From Nissolia schottii (taxonomy: Eukaryota > Streptophyta > Magnoliopsida > Fabales > Fabaceae): a DNA stretch of 64,000 nt. Position numbers and translations under genes: made by a program. The notes beneath the pieces are model-generated. The model ran no database searches. It was not told where the DNA came from and saw only the letters and a program-made list of their open reading frames with translations. Positions 12,186 through 23,296 of the stretch are shown here, piece by piece. Numbering within the stretch: the stretch's first letter is position 1; each line of letters starts with the position of its first letter. The stretch spans positions 62,001 to 126,000 of the forward strand of contig QANU01025319.1 of NCBI GenBank assembly GCA_003254905.1. The letters run 5' to 3'.

Positions 12186-13389
12186 TATCGTCAAATTATG
12201 AGCTTACTACAAAATCTAAAGCACACATTGCCATGGCGTATATATCTGGCTACTACCTACGTGTACCTAGTCATTACTAACACCGAATATAGCAAAATAT
12301 AGTAAATTAATGGTTTATAACGCTCGTAAACATCTAAATATTTTTCTCGGAATGATTGTCATGCTCAATTAACGAGATCACTAAAAAAACATATTTATAT
12401 ATTAGGTTTAGTTAACAAATATCTTAAAGACATTTGTTAAGAAATTCAAAGTACTAAGATTTTATTGAAATTTATTTTTGATATGCCTTAAATGCAATAC
12501 TAAGCATTAAAATTCATAAAAAAATTTATTTTAAACATTTTAACAAGTGTTTTTGCACCATTGTTAAGGAAAAAAAAAGCTTATATATTTTGTTGTCAAC
12601 ATAATGCATGTTTTGTACGCATTATAACTTCGAGTATCTGGAGAGAATATATTGTCTCTCACATTAATTACAGATATGTCGTTGAAAATGTGAACAGAGA
12701 GTTGTTGATTTGTGACCAAGTATTGTACAAGGCTACAGGCATTTTGATAAAAAAAAATTTGTTCAATAGTGTTGTTTAGATTTGAACTTGTGCGCAGATT
12801 TCAGGCAAACGACGTCGCACATGTGATATAGTTTCATAATTATAGTAATCCGTTCATCCATTTTTTGTTGTCAATTTTTAAATAAAAATTTATCTAAGAT
12901 TAATTGTCATTTAATTAAATTAAGAGAATATTAAATGCATTTTTTTTTACATTTATAACATTATTATTTCTCATATTTTTCATAACACTTAATAACTATA
13001 ATATTTATTGTTCAATATTAATTTTATTTATGCACTATATATTTTTTCTATCTTAGTGTCAATTAAATAATTTCTTAAACTATATGTTTTTATAAAAAAT
13101 AACAAAAAAATGAGACAGAGGGAATATTTTGTAATATTTATTGAAAAAAATAACATTGATTTTGGATGGCGCATGTTTATTTAACACTAAAAATTGGATG
13201 GCATATGTTTGATTTTCGAGATCCTATAAGCATAATTGAGATTAACAAGACAAGGAACAGCAGGTTTTTACATGTGAGTTTCATGTCCACTTACAATACA
13301 CTGCAGTATTAAAGAAAAGTATTATAGCATTGTGAAAACTGGAAGACAAAGTAAACTTTTGCCAAATTTTAAAGAAAAGATGGTAATCA
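12186..13389. other. Gene-free AT-rich DNA
   Basis: No supportable gene, RNA or named repeat was seen. A 72-codon frame at 12561-12779 lacks similarity to any family I know. Confidence 0.5.
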
Positions 13390-14018
13390 CAGTACAAGAA
13401 AAAAATGTTTTTTTGCGGCCGTTAGATTTTACTATTAGGGGCGGTATGAACCGCCGCAAAAGAACTTTGCGGCGGTTTGGAAAAAGTTTCAGTGGCAAGC
13501 GTCGAAAGGTCAAATTGCAACACTTTAAGTCAAGCATAGGAATAACTGCTACAAAACAATTAGCCAAAAGGAAACATCATTAAAAAAAATATATTAATAT
13601 TATGACAGTTTTAAATTGTCACTGATACTTCATATATACGAAAAAGAAATAAAATACAAAATCAATTGGTGGTTTTACACATTTATTCATTATACAAATT
13701 ACATATTGATTAAAAGGCAAACAAAATCAAAATTAAAACCCAATTTTCCAACTGCATGCTCTCTATTCTTCCTACCCTTGACTTATACTAGCCAGAACAT
13801 TATTATAGTTGCATAGTGGGAAGCCCAATGTACAAGGATCATGAGAAATAACTAACAAGTGAATATATCAATAAATTGAAAATAGCAAAGGCGTTGTATG
13901 ATGAAGAGATTTAACAATTAATATGAAACATTTGAAAACAAAGATAAATACTCCATCAACCAAAGAAAGCTAAACAGCCGCTAATCCACTGTTGCTGATG
14001 ACCAATTTCCTTGTAATG
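13390..14018. mobile_element. CACTA-like non-autonomous remnant
   Basis: The left end (CAGTACAAGAAAAA) and right end (reverse complement CATTACAAGGAAA) resemble plant CACTA termini (CACTACAAGAAA). Subterminal repeats with GCGGCGGTT/AACCGCCGC cores occur just inside the left end (13415-13480), and a weaker form (GCCGCTAAT) lies inside the right end near 13978. Three-base flanks TCA and TAA nearly match. The interior codes for nothing recognisable. Confidence 0.5.
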
Positions 14019-15389
14019 TAAGGTTTAAGATATATTCTAATTTATATCAAGTTTCTTTTTTGTTTTTCATGAAGTATGTTTTAAGGTTTTTTGTGTGGCC
14101 TAATGATTTTTTTTAATCAAATGTTAATTACATAAAGTTTATAAATAAATTGTATATAACTTTTGAACGTTACACTTTGACAGAAAAGAATAAGTGAATA
14201 GTAACAGTTTAATTGGCTATTGAATTTCGTTTTTAACAATAGACATACTTTTTTAGCTAGTCCAATTGAAGCAATTCGAATATCAATCTAGGCCAAAATC
14301 TGCCTGAATTTGTTGGGCCTACCTCATCTTAGCTCCATAGTTCCTGTGGCAAACAAACACTAAACCCGGGAAAAAGGTTGAAAAACGGATCTTGGCTTTA
14401 ATAAGTATGTACTGTGTGCATGACCTTTCCAATATTTCCCAAGATTTTCATGTCGTCTTGTTGATAGAAAGGGTAGTAAAGATTTTTCAAGATTTTAATT
14501 GTATCAAATTTATAAACTTGACAAAATAAAGATTGCATGATGACTTATTTTTTAAATGAGAGATATACAAGATATTGTATCCCTTTTATAAGAAGTATCA
14601 ATTTTTTTATTTTTAGATTGACCTTTGACTTTATGTATTTAGATATATTGAATCAAAGATAAATCTCAAAGTAAAAAATAGACGCTTATTATGTATGGGA
14701 GGGGGTTATAGACAACAAAGGCTACAAGCCAAATAAAGTAGCAAGACATTAGGGAAGAACCAAAATGACCAAAACAATGTCAAATTTGCACCAAGGAGGG
14801 GATTGGAGGAAATGGCTAACAATAATGGGCCAGCAGTAGGTGTGAAATCCAATCAGGTGGGAGTGGGTGGGTCCAATTGTTGGCTCATTTGGGTTGAAAT
14901 TATGGGCACCATGCATGCACGTTGAGTGCAAAAGAAGTCTAATTTAGAGAGATATATGTGGTTTCAGGTTGTGGATGCCCTAAATAAGTGGGTAGATTTG
15001 CCACATCCTCCTTGGCCTATATATATGTAGACTTCAATCAATGGCATTGGAAGGGGAAACTTATATATTGTTAAGGGTATCAATTGAAAACAAGTGAAAA
15101 AACTCATAAAAAACACTATTTAAAATATTAACATGTGTAAGACAATCTTGAAAACGGTTAGACCGGTAGAACTTGAAAACTTCAACTATAGAAAATTGAA
15201 AATTTAATAGTAGTGAGATTAAAATTATTAAAAATAATTAAGTGAAAGTAAAATTTGATACAGAATACCAACTAAATACACTGACTACAATAATTATAAA
15301 ATATAAATAGATCAAAATAACCTCATCTTAAAGGGGAGAATTACCTCTAGAGTAATCATAAAATTAGGACTAACTACTCTAGTATTTTT
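14019..15389. other. Gene-free DNA with one TATA-like site
   Basis: Nothing coding is supported. The block at 14740-15060 has more even base composition and a CCTATATATATG stretch near 15016, which could be an isolated promoter remnant, but no gene follows before the copia element. Confidence 0.4.
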
Positions 15390-15431
15390 CACACACACAC
15401 ACACACACACATACACACACATATATATATA
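15390..15431. repeat. (CA)n(TA)n microsatellite
   Basis: A CA-dinucleotide run passes into TA repeats, about 40 bases in front of the copia-2 target site. Confidence 0.9.
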
Positions 15432-15473
15432 ACTGCAAAACTTTTAGCCTTGACTCCCTGAGGAGGGTAAAGG

Positions 15474-15750
15474 TGTCACTGGGTCTTGAGGAAGCTAGTC
15501 GAATGCCAACTCAAGAGAGTTGAAGCTTGGTAGTTAAGTTAGTTGAGGTAGTTAGAGTCAATTAGTTTGTCCTCTATTTACTGTGAATTTGATGTGCATT
15601 TAAGTTAATTTAGCTGGCATTTATGTACATATTCTCTAAAGTGAACTTGTATATAAGCTCATCGAGCTATGAATGAAAGTATAATTGATAGTTCAAGCAA
15701 TATGAGTTCTTTCGTTTTCTCTCATTTGCTTTCAGCTCATACCTTCAACA
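15474..15750 (+). repeat. 5' LTR of copia-2
   Basis: 277-bp LTR, TG...CA termini, next to the exact target duplication AAAGG. TATATAAGC near 15651 is the likely TATA region. Confidence 0.92.
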
Positions 15751-15763
15751 TGGTATCAACAGC
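15751..15763 (+). promoter_or_regulatory. Primer-binding site of copia-2
   Basis: TGGTATCAACAGC directly abuts the 5' LTR. It resembles the initiator-methionine tRNA 3' end complement used by most plant copia elements (usual form TGGTATCAGAGC), with two mismatches. Confidence 0.8.
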
Positions 15764-16118
15764 TTTTCCTTCATTTGGATCATTGATCACACCATTTCTC
15801 ATTTGAGATCTTAGATCTTCGAGTTTGGTTCTCAATCTCGAAAGGTTCTTGATAGATTTCAATTAGAGAAAGGGAAATTCCATAAGGTTTCAATGATTCT
15901 TGAATAATTTTTTCAAGAACACTTTGAGATTTTATCAGAATTTAGTGATTTTTTTCTCATCTTCTCGAATCAATTCTTGAGTCTTCATTTTTTTTAAGAT
16001 CACGATTCCTTCCACTGCACGCAATCTCGTGCACAATTTCATCTTGATTCGTTTGTTTAATTGCTAAATTTCTTCCTTCTTGAGAGTTTTTCACTCGATT
16101 CTTGATTCGTGTTTTTTG

Positions 16119-18830
16119 ATGGCTGATTCACAACAAGGATTGATTCCTCCATCTCATGAATTCCAAGAAATACATGTGATGGATCAAGGAGTTAGCGCTA
16201 TTGTTGCAATGAATCATGCGGATCAAGCTTCTAGATCTCAGCGCTACAATCCCATATCCGATTCTATGAGTCTATATTTCCTCCATCCAAGTGGGAATCC
16301 AGGATCATCTATGATCTCAATGACTTTGACAGCTAAAAACTACAATTCCTAGTCAAGAACGATGTGTTTGGCACTCATATTGAAGAACAAGCTCTCGTTC
16401 ACTGATGGCACACTTCCGCAACCTGAGGTAATTAATCTTCTATTTTTCCCCTAGGATAAGTGTAATACATTTATTGTATCCTGGATTCATCATTCGCTAA
16501 GTTATGAAATTATGCATAGTGTAATTTGGATTGAGAATGCATGTGAACCACGGAGAGATTTGCATCATAGATATTTTGAAGTTGATGTGTTTCATATAGC
16601 TGATTTGCAAGAGGAATTTTATGCCACTAGGCAGGGCGATTTGAGCATTACTTCCTATTTTACTAAGTTGAAATCAATTTGGGAGGAGTTAGAAAGTTTT
16701 TTTCCTCTTCTTAATTGCTCTTTTAGTCATGTTTGTGTATGCAATCTAAGAGTTGTCAAGGACTATAAGAGAGAAGACTATGTGTTAAGATTCCTTCGGG
16801 GACTAAATGAGCAATATTCAGCTGTTAGATCCCAAATTATGATGATGAAACCTCTTCCTGAGGTGGCTACTACCTTATCTTTACTGACATAATAGGAAAG
16901 ATCTGTAGATTACTTAATAGTACTTCTCAAGCCACTGGCACTGCCTCTGGTAGAGGAAAACAAGAGGGCGAGGAGGTAGGTCTACTGCTAGCAGAACAGG
17001 CTCAGGAAGAGGGAATGGGAAAGGAACTAGTTTTGCATTTGCTAGTTCTTCAGAATAATGTACTCATTGTGGTAAGAATGGACATCCCATTGAAAGATGT
17101 TCCAAAAAGTATCTGCACCTATTGAAGGAATATAGGGAACGAGTGGCTAATAATGTCACTCTTGATCATGGCAATGATGATGATGATACCAACAATGAGA
17201 TTTCATCTCACAAGGAGGATAGTGATAATTTAAGTTTAGAATTCACTGTTGAGCAGAAACAAGCTTTATTGGCTCAACTCCAACAGAAGGATTTACACTT
17301 TCCTCATACCATTAATCAAATTACCAATAACCCTCGCATCACTTTACAAATTCCATCAGGTATGCACTACACACTTTCCTTAGTTGGCCAAAGACCACAC
17401 TCTTGGGTGGTAGAGACTGGTGCCACTAACCGTGTGTGCTACACATTCCACGAGTTCCAAACCTATCATAAAATTAAGCCAATACTGTTAAATTGCCCGA
17501 TGGAACAATCACCATAGCAGACATTTTAGGGATTGTGGTATTCTCAAATGACCTATACCTAACCTCAGTTTTGTACATTCCTTTATTCACCTTTAACCTG
17601 ATTTTTGTTTCTAAATTGACCAAGTCTCTGAAATGCAAAGTGTTGTTTGATGATAAATATTGTGTAATACAGGATTGCCATACATTGAAGATGATTGGTG
17701 CAGCTGACTTAAGAGGAGGACTATATGCAATGGCTTATTCTGCATTATCTAGAGAAATACCAAGCTTAGCTCATGTCACCATCAACCATACTGTAGCCGC
17801 TACACATTTTGTTAGGTTTCCATTATGGCATTTTAGGCTAGGTCATTTGTCCAATGATAAACTCACTCTAATGAAAACTCAGTTTCCCTTCATAGTTTGT
17901 AATAAGGTTGACAACCATCCATGTGATCCTTGTCATTATTATAAGAAAAAACACCTACCCTTTGCGTCTAGTTTTACATAGTCTTCTAATGCTTTTGAAT
18001 TCACATGGACATTTGGGGGGCCATTGGTCATCCCTTCAACAGGAGGTCATATATATGTTTTAGTAGTAATAGATCACAAAACTAGACATACATGGGTTTA
18101 CTTCATGAAAAATAAGGCAAAAACCTCAAAATTAATCCAAGCTTTCTTTTCTTTTGTTGAGACTCAATTTGCAACTAGGATTTTGGCAATAAGGACTGAC
18201 AATGGGGCAAAATTTACAAGTTTATAGGATTTTTATTCATCAAAAGGAAGTTGCTAGAAGCCTCATTTTTCAGTCACATCCACCAAAATGTTTTTGACAA
18301 TTTGCCATTTCTCATGCAGTCTACTTAATAAATAGGCAACCAAGCACTTTTTTATGCAACAAATTACCTTCTGAAATGTTGTATCATTGTTTGCCTTCCA
18401 TTAAGAATTTCAAGGTGTTTGGACGCCCCTCCTATGCATCTACTTTGGTTGCAAATAGAAATAAACTTGATCCAAGGGCATGGAAATGTGCTTTCCTTGG
18501 CTTCAAAACTGGCACTAAAGGATATGTTATGTATGATCTAAGCACTATAGAATTGGTTATATCAAGGAATTTCAATTTTTATGAAGATATTTTTCCTTTC
18601 CCTTATTCTCTGTATTCTGCTGCATCTCATACATTTCATACATCTCATGATAGTCCTCTCATCACCACAACATCACTTGACCATTTTTCTTATGACCTTC
18701 CTTCAACCATTGATCTCTACACAACATCACCATCCACACAACATGCATCACAAGCATTTGATCTTGCCTTAGCTAGCTCAACTCATAATCATTCCTCACA
18801 AGCAGATCATATTTCACAACTTGCGAGGGG
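16119..18830 (+). pseudogene. copia-2 gag-protease-integrase remnant
   Basis: The gag start is ATG at 16119, after a T-rich leader. The gag body continues to about 16890 with stops. A CCHC zinc knuckle (CTHCGKNGHPIERC) lies at about 17058-17100. In the protease-like block near 17410 the usual DTGA appears as ETGAT. The gag-pre-integrase LWHFRLGHLS motif (17827) precedes the integrase zinc finger (CDPCH) and core (IDHKTRHTWVYF, RTDNGAKF), which is cut by a stop at 18225. The last frame (18376-18846) reads through the integrase C-terminus into the LTR. Stops and shifts make it non-functional. Confidence 0.85.
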
Positions 18831-19111
18831 TGTCACCAGGTCTTGAGGAAGCTAGCCAAATGCCAGCTCAAAAGAGTTGAAGCTTGGTAGTTAAGTTAGT
18901 TGAGGCAGTTAGAGTCAGTTAGTTTAGCCTCTATTTACTATGAATTTGATGTGCATTTAAGTTAATTTAGCTAGCATTTATGTACATATTCTCTGTAAGT
19001 GAACTCCCTATATATAAGCTCATCGAGCTGTGAATGAAAGTATAATTGATAGTTCAAGCAATATGAGTTCTCTCGTTTTCTCTCATTTACTTTCAGCTCA
19101 TAGCTTCAACA
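18831..19111 (+). repeat. 3' LTR of copia-2
   Basis: 281-bp partner of the 5' LTR, followed by AAAGG. The coding frame runs into it with no polypurine tract, which marks the deletion breakpoint. Confidence 0.92.
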
Positions 19112-19116
19112 AAAGG

Positions 19117-19750
19117 TGACTTTATTTTTAGTCATTGTAAAATTGTATTCACTTGAAAATGGTTTTACAAATAAGTCAAATAGTCAATTGGAAACATTGA
19201 AACACCAGCTTTGAATGTAAATTTTTTATGGAGATCAATGAAATTAAATCAAATCAATGAATAATAAATGAGTACATATAATTTATAAACATAATGTTTT
19301 TTTGTCATAAAAAATTACAAATGTAACGACAAAAAATCGTCTCACAGATTGTACTTTTTATTTTTTTGGTATGTCACAAGCAGCAAAATGTCTCAAGAGA
19401 AATACAGTGTTCTNGGGATGGATGGGAACTTGGTAGCCCACACATGTCAGACTTTGGAGTTGGAACTTTTGTTTTGGAGTCCAACAATTGTTTTGGTAAA
19501 TAGTTTAAATAGTGAGGGCAAAAGAGTAAAAAAATTCCGTCCAACAGTTGTGTAGCTCACGGCTCATGATTTTGCTCAATCCTGGAGGGACCCTGGCAAG
19601 CTTAATGACCAAAATATTCATAACAAATTACAATAAGACCGAAAATTAACGATTAGAAACTTTAGAGAGGAATTTGATGATTGTTCTAATAAACTTAATT
19701 GGCCCCATAATTATTTCTCCCACGTCACCACCGGAGGTAACGAAAGAAAG
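19117..19750 (+). promoter_or_regulatory. Upstream region of the FAP1-type gene
   Basis: No gene is present. The 630 bases before the FAP1-type start include a single N at 19414 and a CCACGTCACC motif with an ACGT core at about 19720-19729, roughly 25 bases before the start codon. No convincing TATA box was seen. The assignment as promoter rests on position only. Confidence 0.35.
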
Positions 19751-22365
19751 ATGGTGTCACTACGCTTCCCCTTCTCGTTTTCTCAGCCCCAACCGCCTCG
19801 TTCCCCACGCCCTCTCTCTTCCTTCGCCCTCGCCGCCGCCTCCACCGCCGGTGTAACCGCCGGAGCCACAGCCGCATTCGCCGCCCTCACATCCTCCTCC
19901 TCCCGGGACCACCAGTTCCTGGAGAACGCGTTGAACTTCCTCTTCTCTTCCGAGCGCTCGCTCCCTCTGTGGGGCTCCCTGAGTCTGGCCGACAACTCGG
20001 TCCCCATGGTTGAGTCAAAGACGGGAGCATCGTTCCCTTCCGTTCTGGGCGATTCTCAGAAGCTCTGCGGCATTGGGCTGCGCAAAAAGAGCGTTTTGGG
20101 ATTGAAGAACATTGATGTCTATGCATTTGGTACAAACATTTCATTTCATTTTATTTTATTTTATTTTATTTTTCAATTATACTACTATTTAATTTCAAAT
20201 GTTATAACATTAACTTGTTTCTGGTGTTGGATTAGGATTTTTAATTTTAGCTATAACAATGTAGCTAATAAAAATTGTAAGAATTTTAGGAAGAAGAAGA
20301 AAAAAGAGCGTGGTCATCATATAGAATGTAGTAGTACTGTAGTATGAATCAATTAGAGTTAGATCATTTTGTTAGGGCATGTTTGGTTTTCACGTGGGAC
20401 ACACCCAAAATCAAGTCTGAACCGTAGTAGAAGTGAACGTTTCTCATTTCTAGAGCTCCAGAATTGATTTCGAGCCACCATAATGGAACAATTTCGTATA
20501 AAACAATCAGCTTCTCTTGCGTCTTTCTTTTTTATTTTGGTTTGATCACTTACTCTAAGTTCTCAGGAGGAAGCAACTAAGTTGTGAGCATGACTTAGAC
20601 AACAACAAATTGCCTTAGGAAATTCCCTTTTATAGTCATTTCATGGTTTTTATTTTGCAAAATCGGTGTCATTTGTTGTAGGTGTTTACGCTGATGACAA
20701 TGACATTAAGAGATACCTTGTTGAGAAATTTGGGAAACTGTCTGTGTCGGAATTGAAGGGAAACAAGGAGTTCACTGAAGATCTATTGGAAAATGACATA
20801 TCCATGACTGTTAGGCTTCAAATTGTGTATGGCAGGTTGAGCATCCGTTCTGTGCGCAGCGCATTTGAAGAGTCTGTAGGAAGCAGGCTGCAGAAATATG
20901 GGGGATCAGACAATAAGGAATTGCTTCAAAGGTGAAAAAGTTTCTTCAATTGGTGATCTCTTTTTCATATGTTGAGAATTAGTTATTATGTTTACATGTG
21001 TACAACTTGCCATGTTTACACACACACATACTCGCACTGTCGCATAAATGTTTAGTAAGCAATCTGCATACATGTACATAGGACTAGAGTACTTCGAAAC
21101 TCTGTTTAAATTGCCCTTTTTTCTTTTCCAGCTCTCAGTGAATCAAAGATGTCTCACATTTGCTTTATAATTAAAAGCATTTTATAATTGTTACTGATAT
21201 CTTAGCTTTGATAGAACTGTGGGAAAATTTTTTCCTGAATGTCTACTCGTTGCTCATGACACACGTCTAACTTTCTATATTCAAACGGTGGGAATTCCCT
21301 ATTGCATATTATATTTACTAGCAAGCCGTGGTGTAGGTTCACTTCACAGTTTAAGGATGAAATCAAAATACCACGTGGATCTGTAATTCAACTCTCAAGA
21401 GAGAAGGGCCATGTTCTTCGCACATCAAGTAAGATATCCTTCTCTGCATTTGCATCGCCTTGACTTTCAGAGTTATATTGCAGTGCATATTTAATCCTTT
21501 CTGCTTCATGAACCATTCATATGAGGATAATTCAGGTCTTATGAACTGAGATTCAGTTGAGAACTCGTGCATCTGTGTACTTATTTCTTCAATTAGTACC
21601 GAGTATAAGGATGTGGTTCTGCTTCTTTGAGAACCTTATCTAAACAGGTTAGACATACTTAAGTAGAATGCACCATAACTTAAGGAGTTCCCCCAAATAT
21701 CATATTCCTAACTGGTTTCATGAAAGCTAATGCATGGAGCAGAAAGGGAATTCCATGGCCATAGTTTCTTTATATCTTTTCCATCGAAAGGAAATGACTC
21801 AAACTACTATTTTATGTTCTGAAACTTACCATTTGATAATGGGAAAGAGTACCTGACTTAGATGAATTCAGTTAATACTGAAACTTGGACAGTGTGTATT
21901 CTCTTTACTAATTTACGCTGAATCTGTTGACAAATGAGCTCTGGGGTCACTTTTACATAAATGGAAGTATAGAACAGATAATGGTTTCAATTTAAAGATT
22001 GTAACTAGTACCTTATGCAGCTATACCTTGGTGAGGTTGTCTTTGTTAAGCTCTTAACTGATTGAGAGCTTTCATGTCTGTGTGAATGTTCTTTAAACAA
22101 TGCATGATATGCTTTAGTTGGTTTATGTGGCTAATATGTATTCAATACATGATATGCTTTGTATTTTTGTTATTTTACATTGCAACAAGAACCTTTGATG
22201 TTAATTTTATCTTATATGCTTGTAGTTGACGGACAGGAAGTAGGAAGCATCCAGAGTAAACTCCTGTGTAGGTCAATCTTAGATTTATATCTTGGTGAGG
22301 AACCATTTGATAAACAGGCCAAAGAAGACATTGAGCTTAACATGGCTTCTTACCTCCAAAAGTAG
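19751..22365 (+). CDS. FAP1: Chloroplast fatty-acid-binding protein, chalcone isomerase fold (FAP1 type)
   Basis: Exons 19751-20129, 20682-20931, 21337-21428 and 22226-22365 join in phase to 286 codons, each intron GT...AG. The first ~50 residues are rich in Ser, Ala and Pro with almost no acidic residues, fitting a plastid transit peptide. The mature part has the CHI-like order ADNS, ESKTGASFP, GLRKKSVLGLKNIDVYAFG, LQIVYG, then FKDE.KIPRGS and LLCRSILDLYLGE. Arg111 and Tyr124 have the spacing of the residues reported to hold the fatty-acid carboxylate in Arabidopsis FAP1 (Arg103/Tyr116). FAPs bind fatty acids in the plastid stroma and are not isomerases. An acceptor 13 bases further on (CTTCACAG) would break the frame, so GTGTAG is chosen for exon 3. 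FAP3-type identity is the main alternative. Confidence 0.9.
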
Positions 22366-23067
22366 GCTGTTAAAGAATATTATCTGAGGCATGGATTTGT
22401 ACCTTGTCATTTCCTTTCTTCTGGCGGTTTTTGTTTTAATGACTCGTTATAAGTTTAGCCTTGCTGATGTATCACTTCAGCTCCTAGATTGTAAGAGGTA
22501 TAAGTTATTTAATCATATCTCATCATAATTATCATACATGTGATTTGTATGTAATTGCATTTTCACTAGCTGTTTAGGTTTCAACCTCGTTTGTTTTCTC
22601 GTTTATGTTCATAATTTTCTTAATCTACTAAAATAGAGGGCATCATTTTTAATAGTGATAACTAAAATATACAGGCTTGGGATTGGGACAAACACAATGA
22701 CAGATGTGTGAGGTCAATAGTGGGTCCCACGGATCTATTCTCATAGGCATGCTCTAATTTCAGTGAAAAGATTATACTAAACTTACCTAAATTTTTACAA
22801 ATAAAAAAAGATTGCTAATTTTTAATTATTTTTTATTGATCAAATTGGGTATAAAGTTGGTATTCTAATTTTCCAAGGGTTTATACCTCTTCAAACAAAA
22901 AAATCTTATGGTTATTAATTGTTTTCAAAAAGATTAATGATAATGACTAGTCATGTCCAAAAGTTTTTGGAACGTATTTGAGCAAAACAATTATAGTTTT
23001 AATTTAGACACTTCAGAATACATGGAAAACACTTTCGGACATGGCTATATGGCGGAGTGATAGTCGC

Positions 23068-23131
<64 letters not shown>

Positions 23132-23296
23132 TTTATTGTATGACGGAAATTCCATTGTCGGCAGTCAATAAAAAGCAAATTTTGTCGCAATGCAACCCTT
23201 TATTTAATTTATTGCATTCTACAGTAACAAGATGTTTTTCAATGAGGTGTAAGGGCTGTATATCTAAAGGGGAAACTGATTCTGATTACTAGTGAT
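22366..23296. other. Intergenic region between convergent FAP1 and CPS
   Basis: The two genes converge, leaving 931 bases for both 3' ends. It is AT-rich and holds the microsatellite at 23071-23133 and possibly a small repeat near 22675-22790. No other gene was seen. Confidence 0.5.
23071..23133. repeat. (AT)n(GTAT)n compound microsatellite
   Basis: About 34 bases of AT repeat run directly into about seven ATGT units. Confidence 0.95.

Larger units (their letters stand above)
15474..19111 (+). mobile_element. Ty1/copia element lacking RT and RNase H (copia-2)
   Basis: LTRs at 15474-15750 and 18831-19111 are bounded by an exact 5-bp target duplication AAAGG (15469-15473 and 19112-19116). Both LTRs start TGTCAC and end TTCAACA. 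The internal region carries gag, a zinc knuckle, protease and integrase, then runs directly into the 3' LTR; reverse transcriptase, RNase H and polypurine tract are absent. By eye the LTRs differ at roughly 17 sites plus one small indel, mostly transitions, so the insertion is not recent. It would be a non-autonomous element needing enzymes from relatives. Confidence 0.92.

Noticed and set aside
13322..13583. Overlapping basic frames of about 80 codons on both strands
   Set aside because: They lie across the CACTA-like end and its repeat words; no family similarity.
19783..20144. Minus-strand frames of 74-85 codons rich in Arg/Ala/Glu
   Set aside because: They are the antisense of FAP1 exon 1, produced by its GC-rich transit-peptide codons.
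22999..23133. Regularly spaced repeats as a possible CRISPR array
   Set aside because: It is a simple microsatellite in plant DNA, with no spacers.
23041..23292. Frame with Ile-Tyr and Met-Tyr-Val-Cys repeats
   Set aside because: It is a translation of the AT/ATGT microsatellite.
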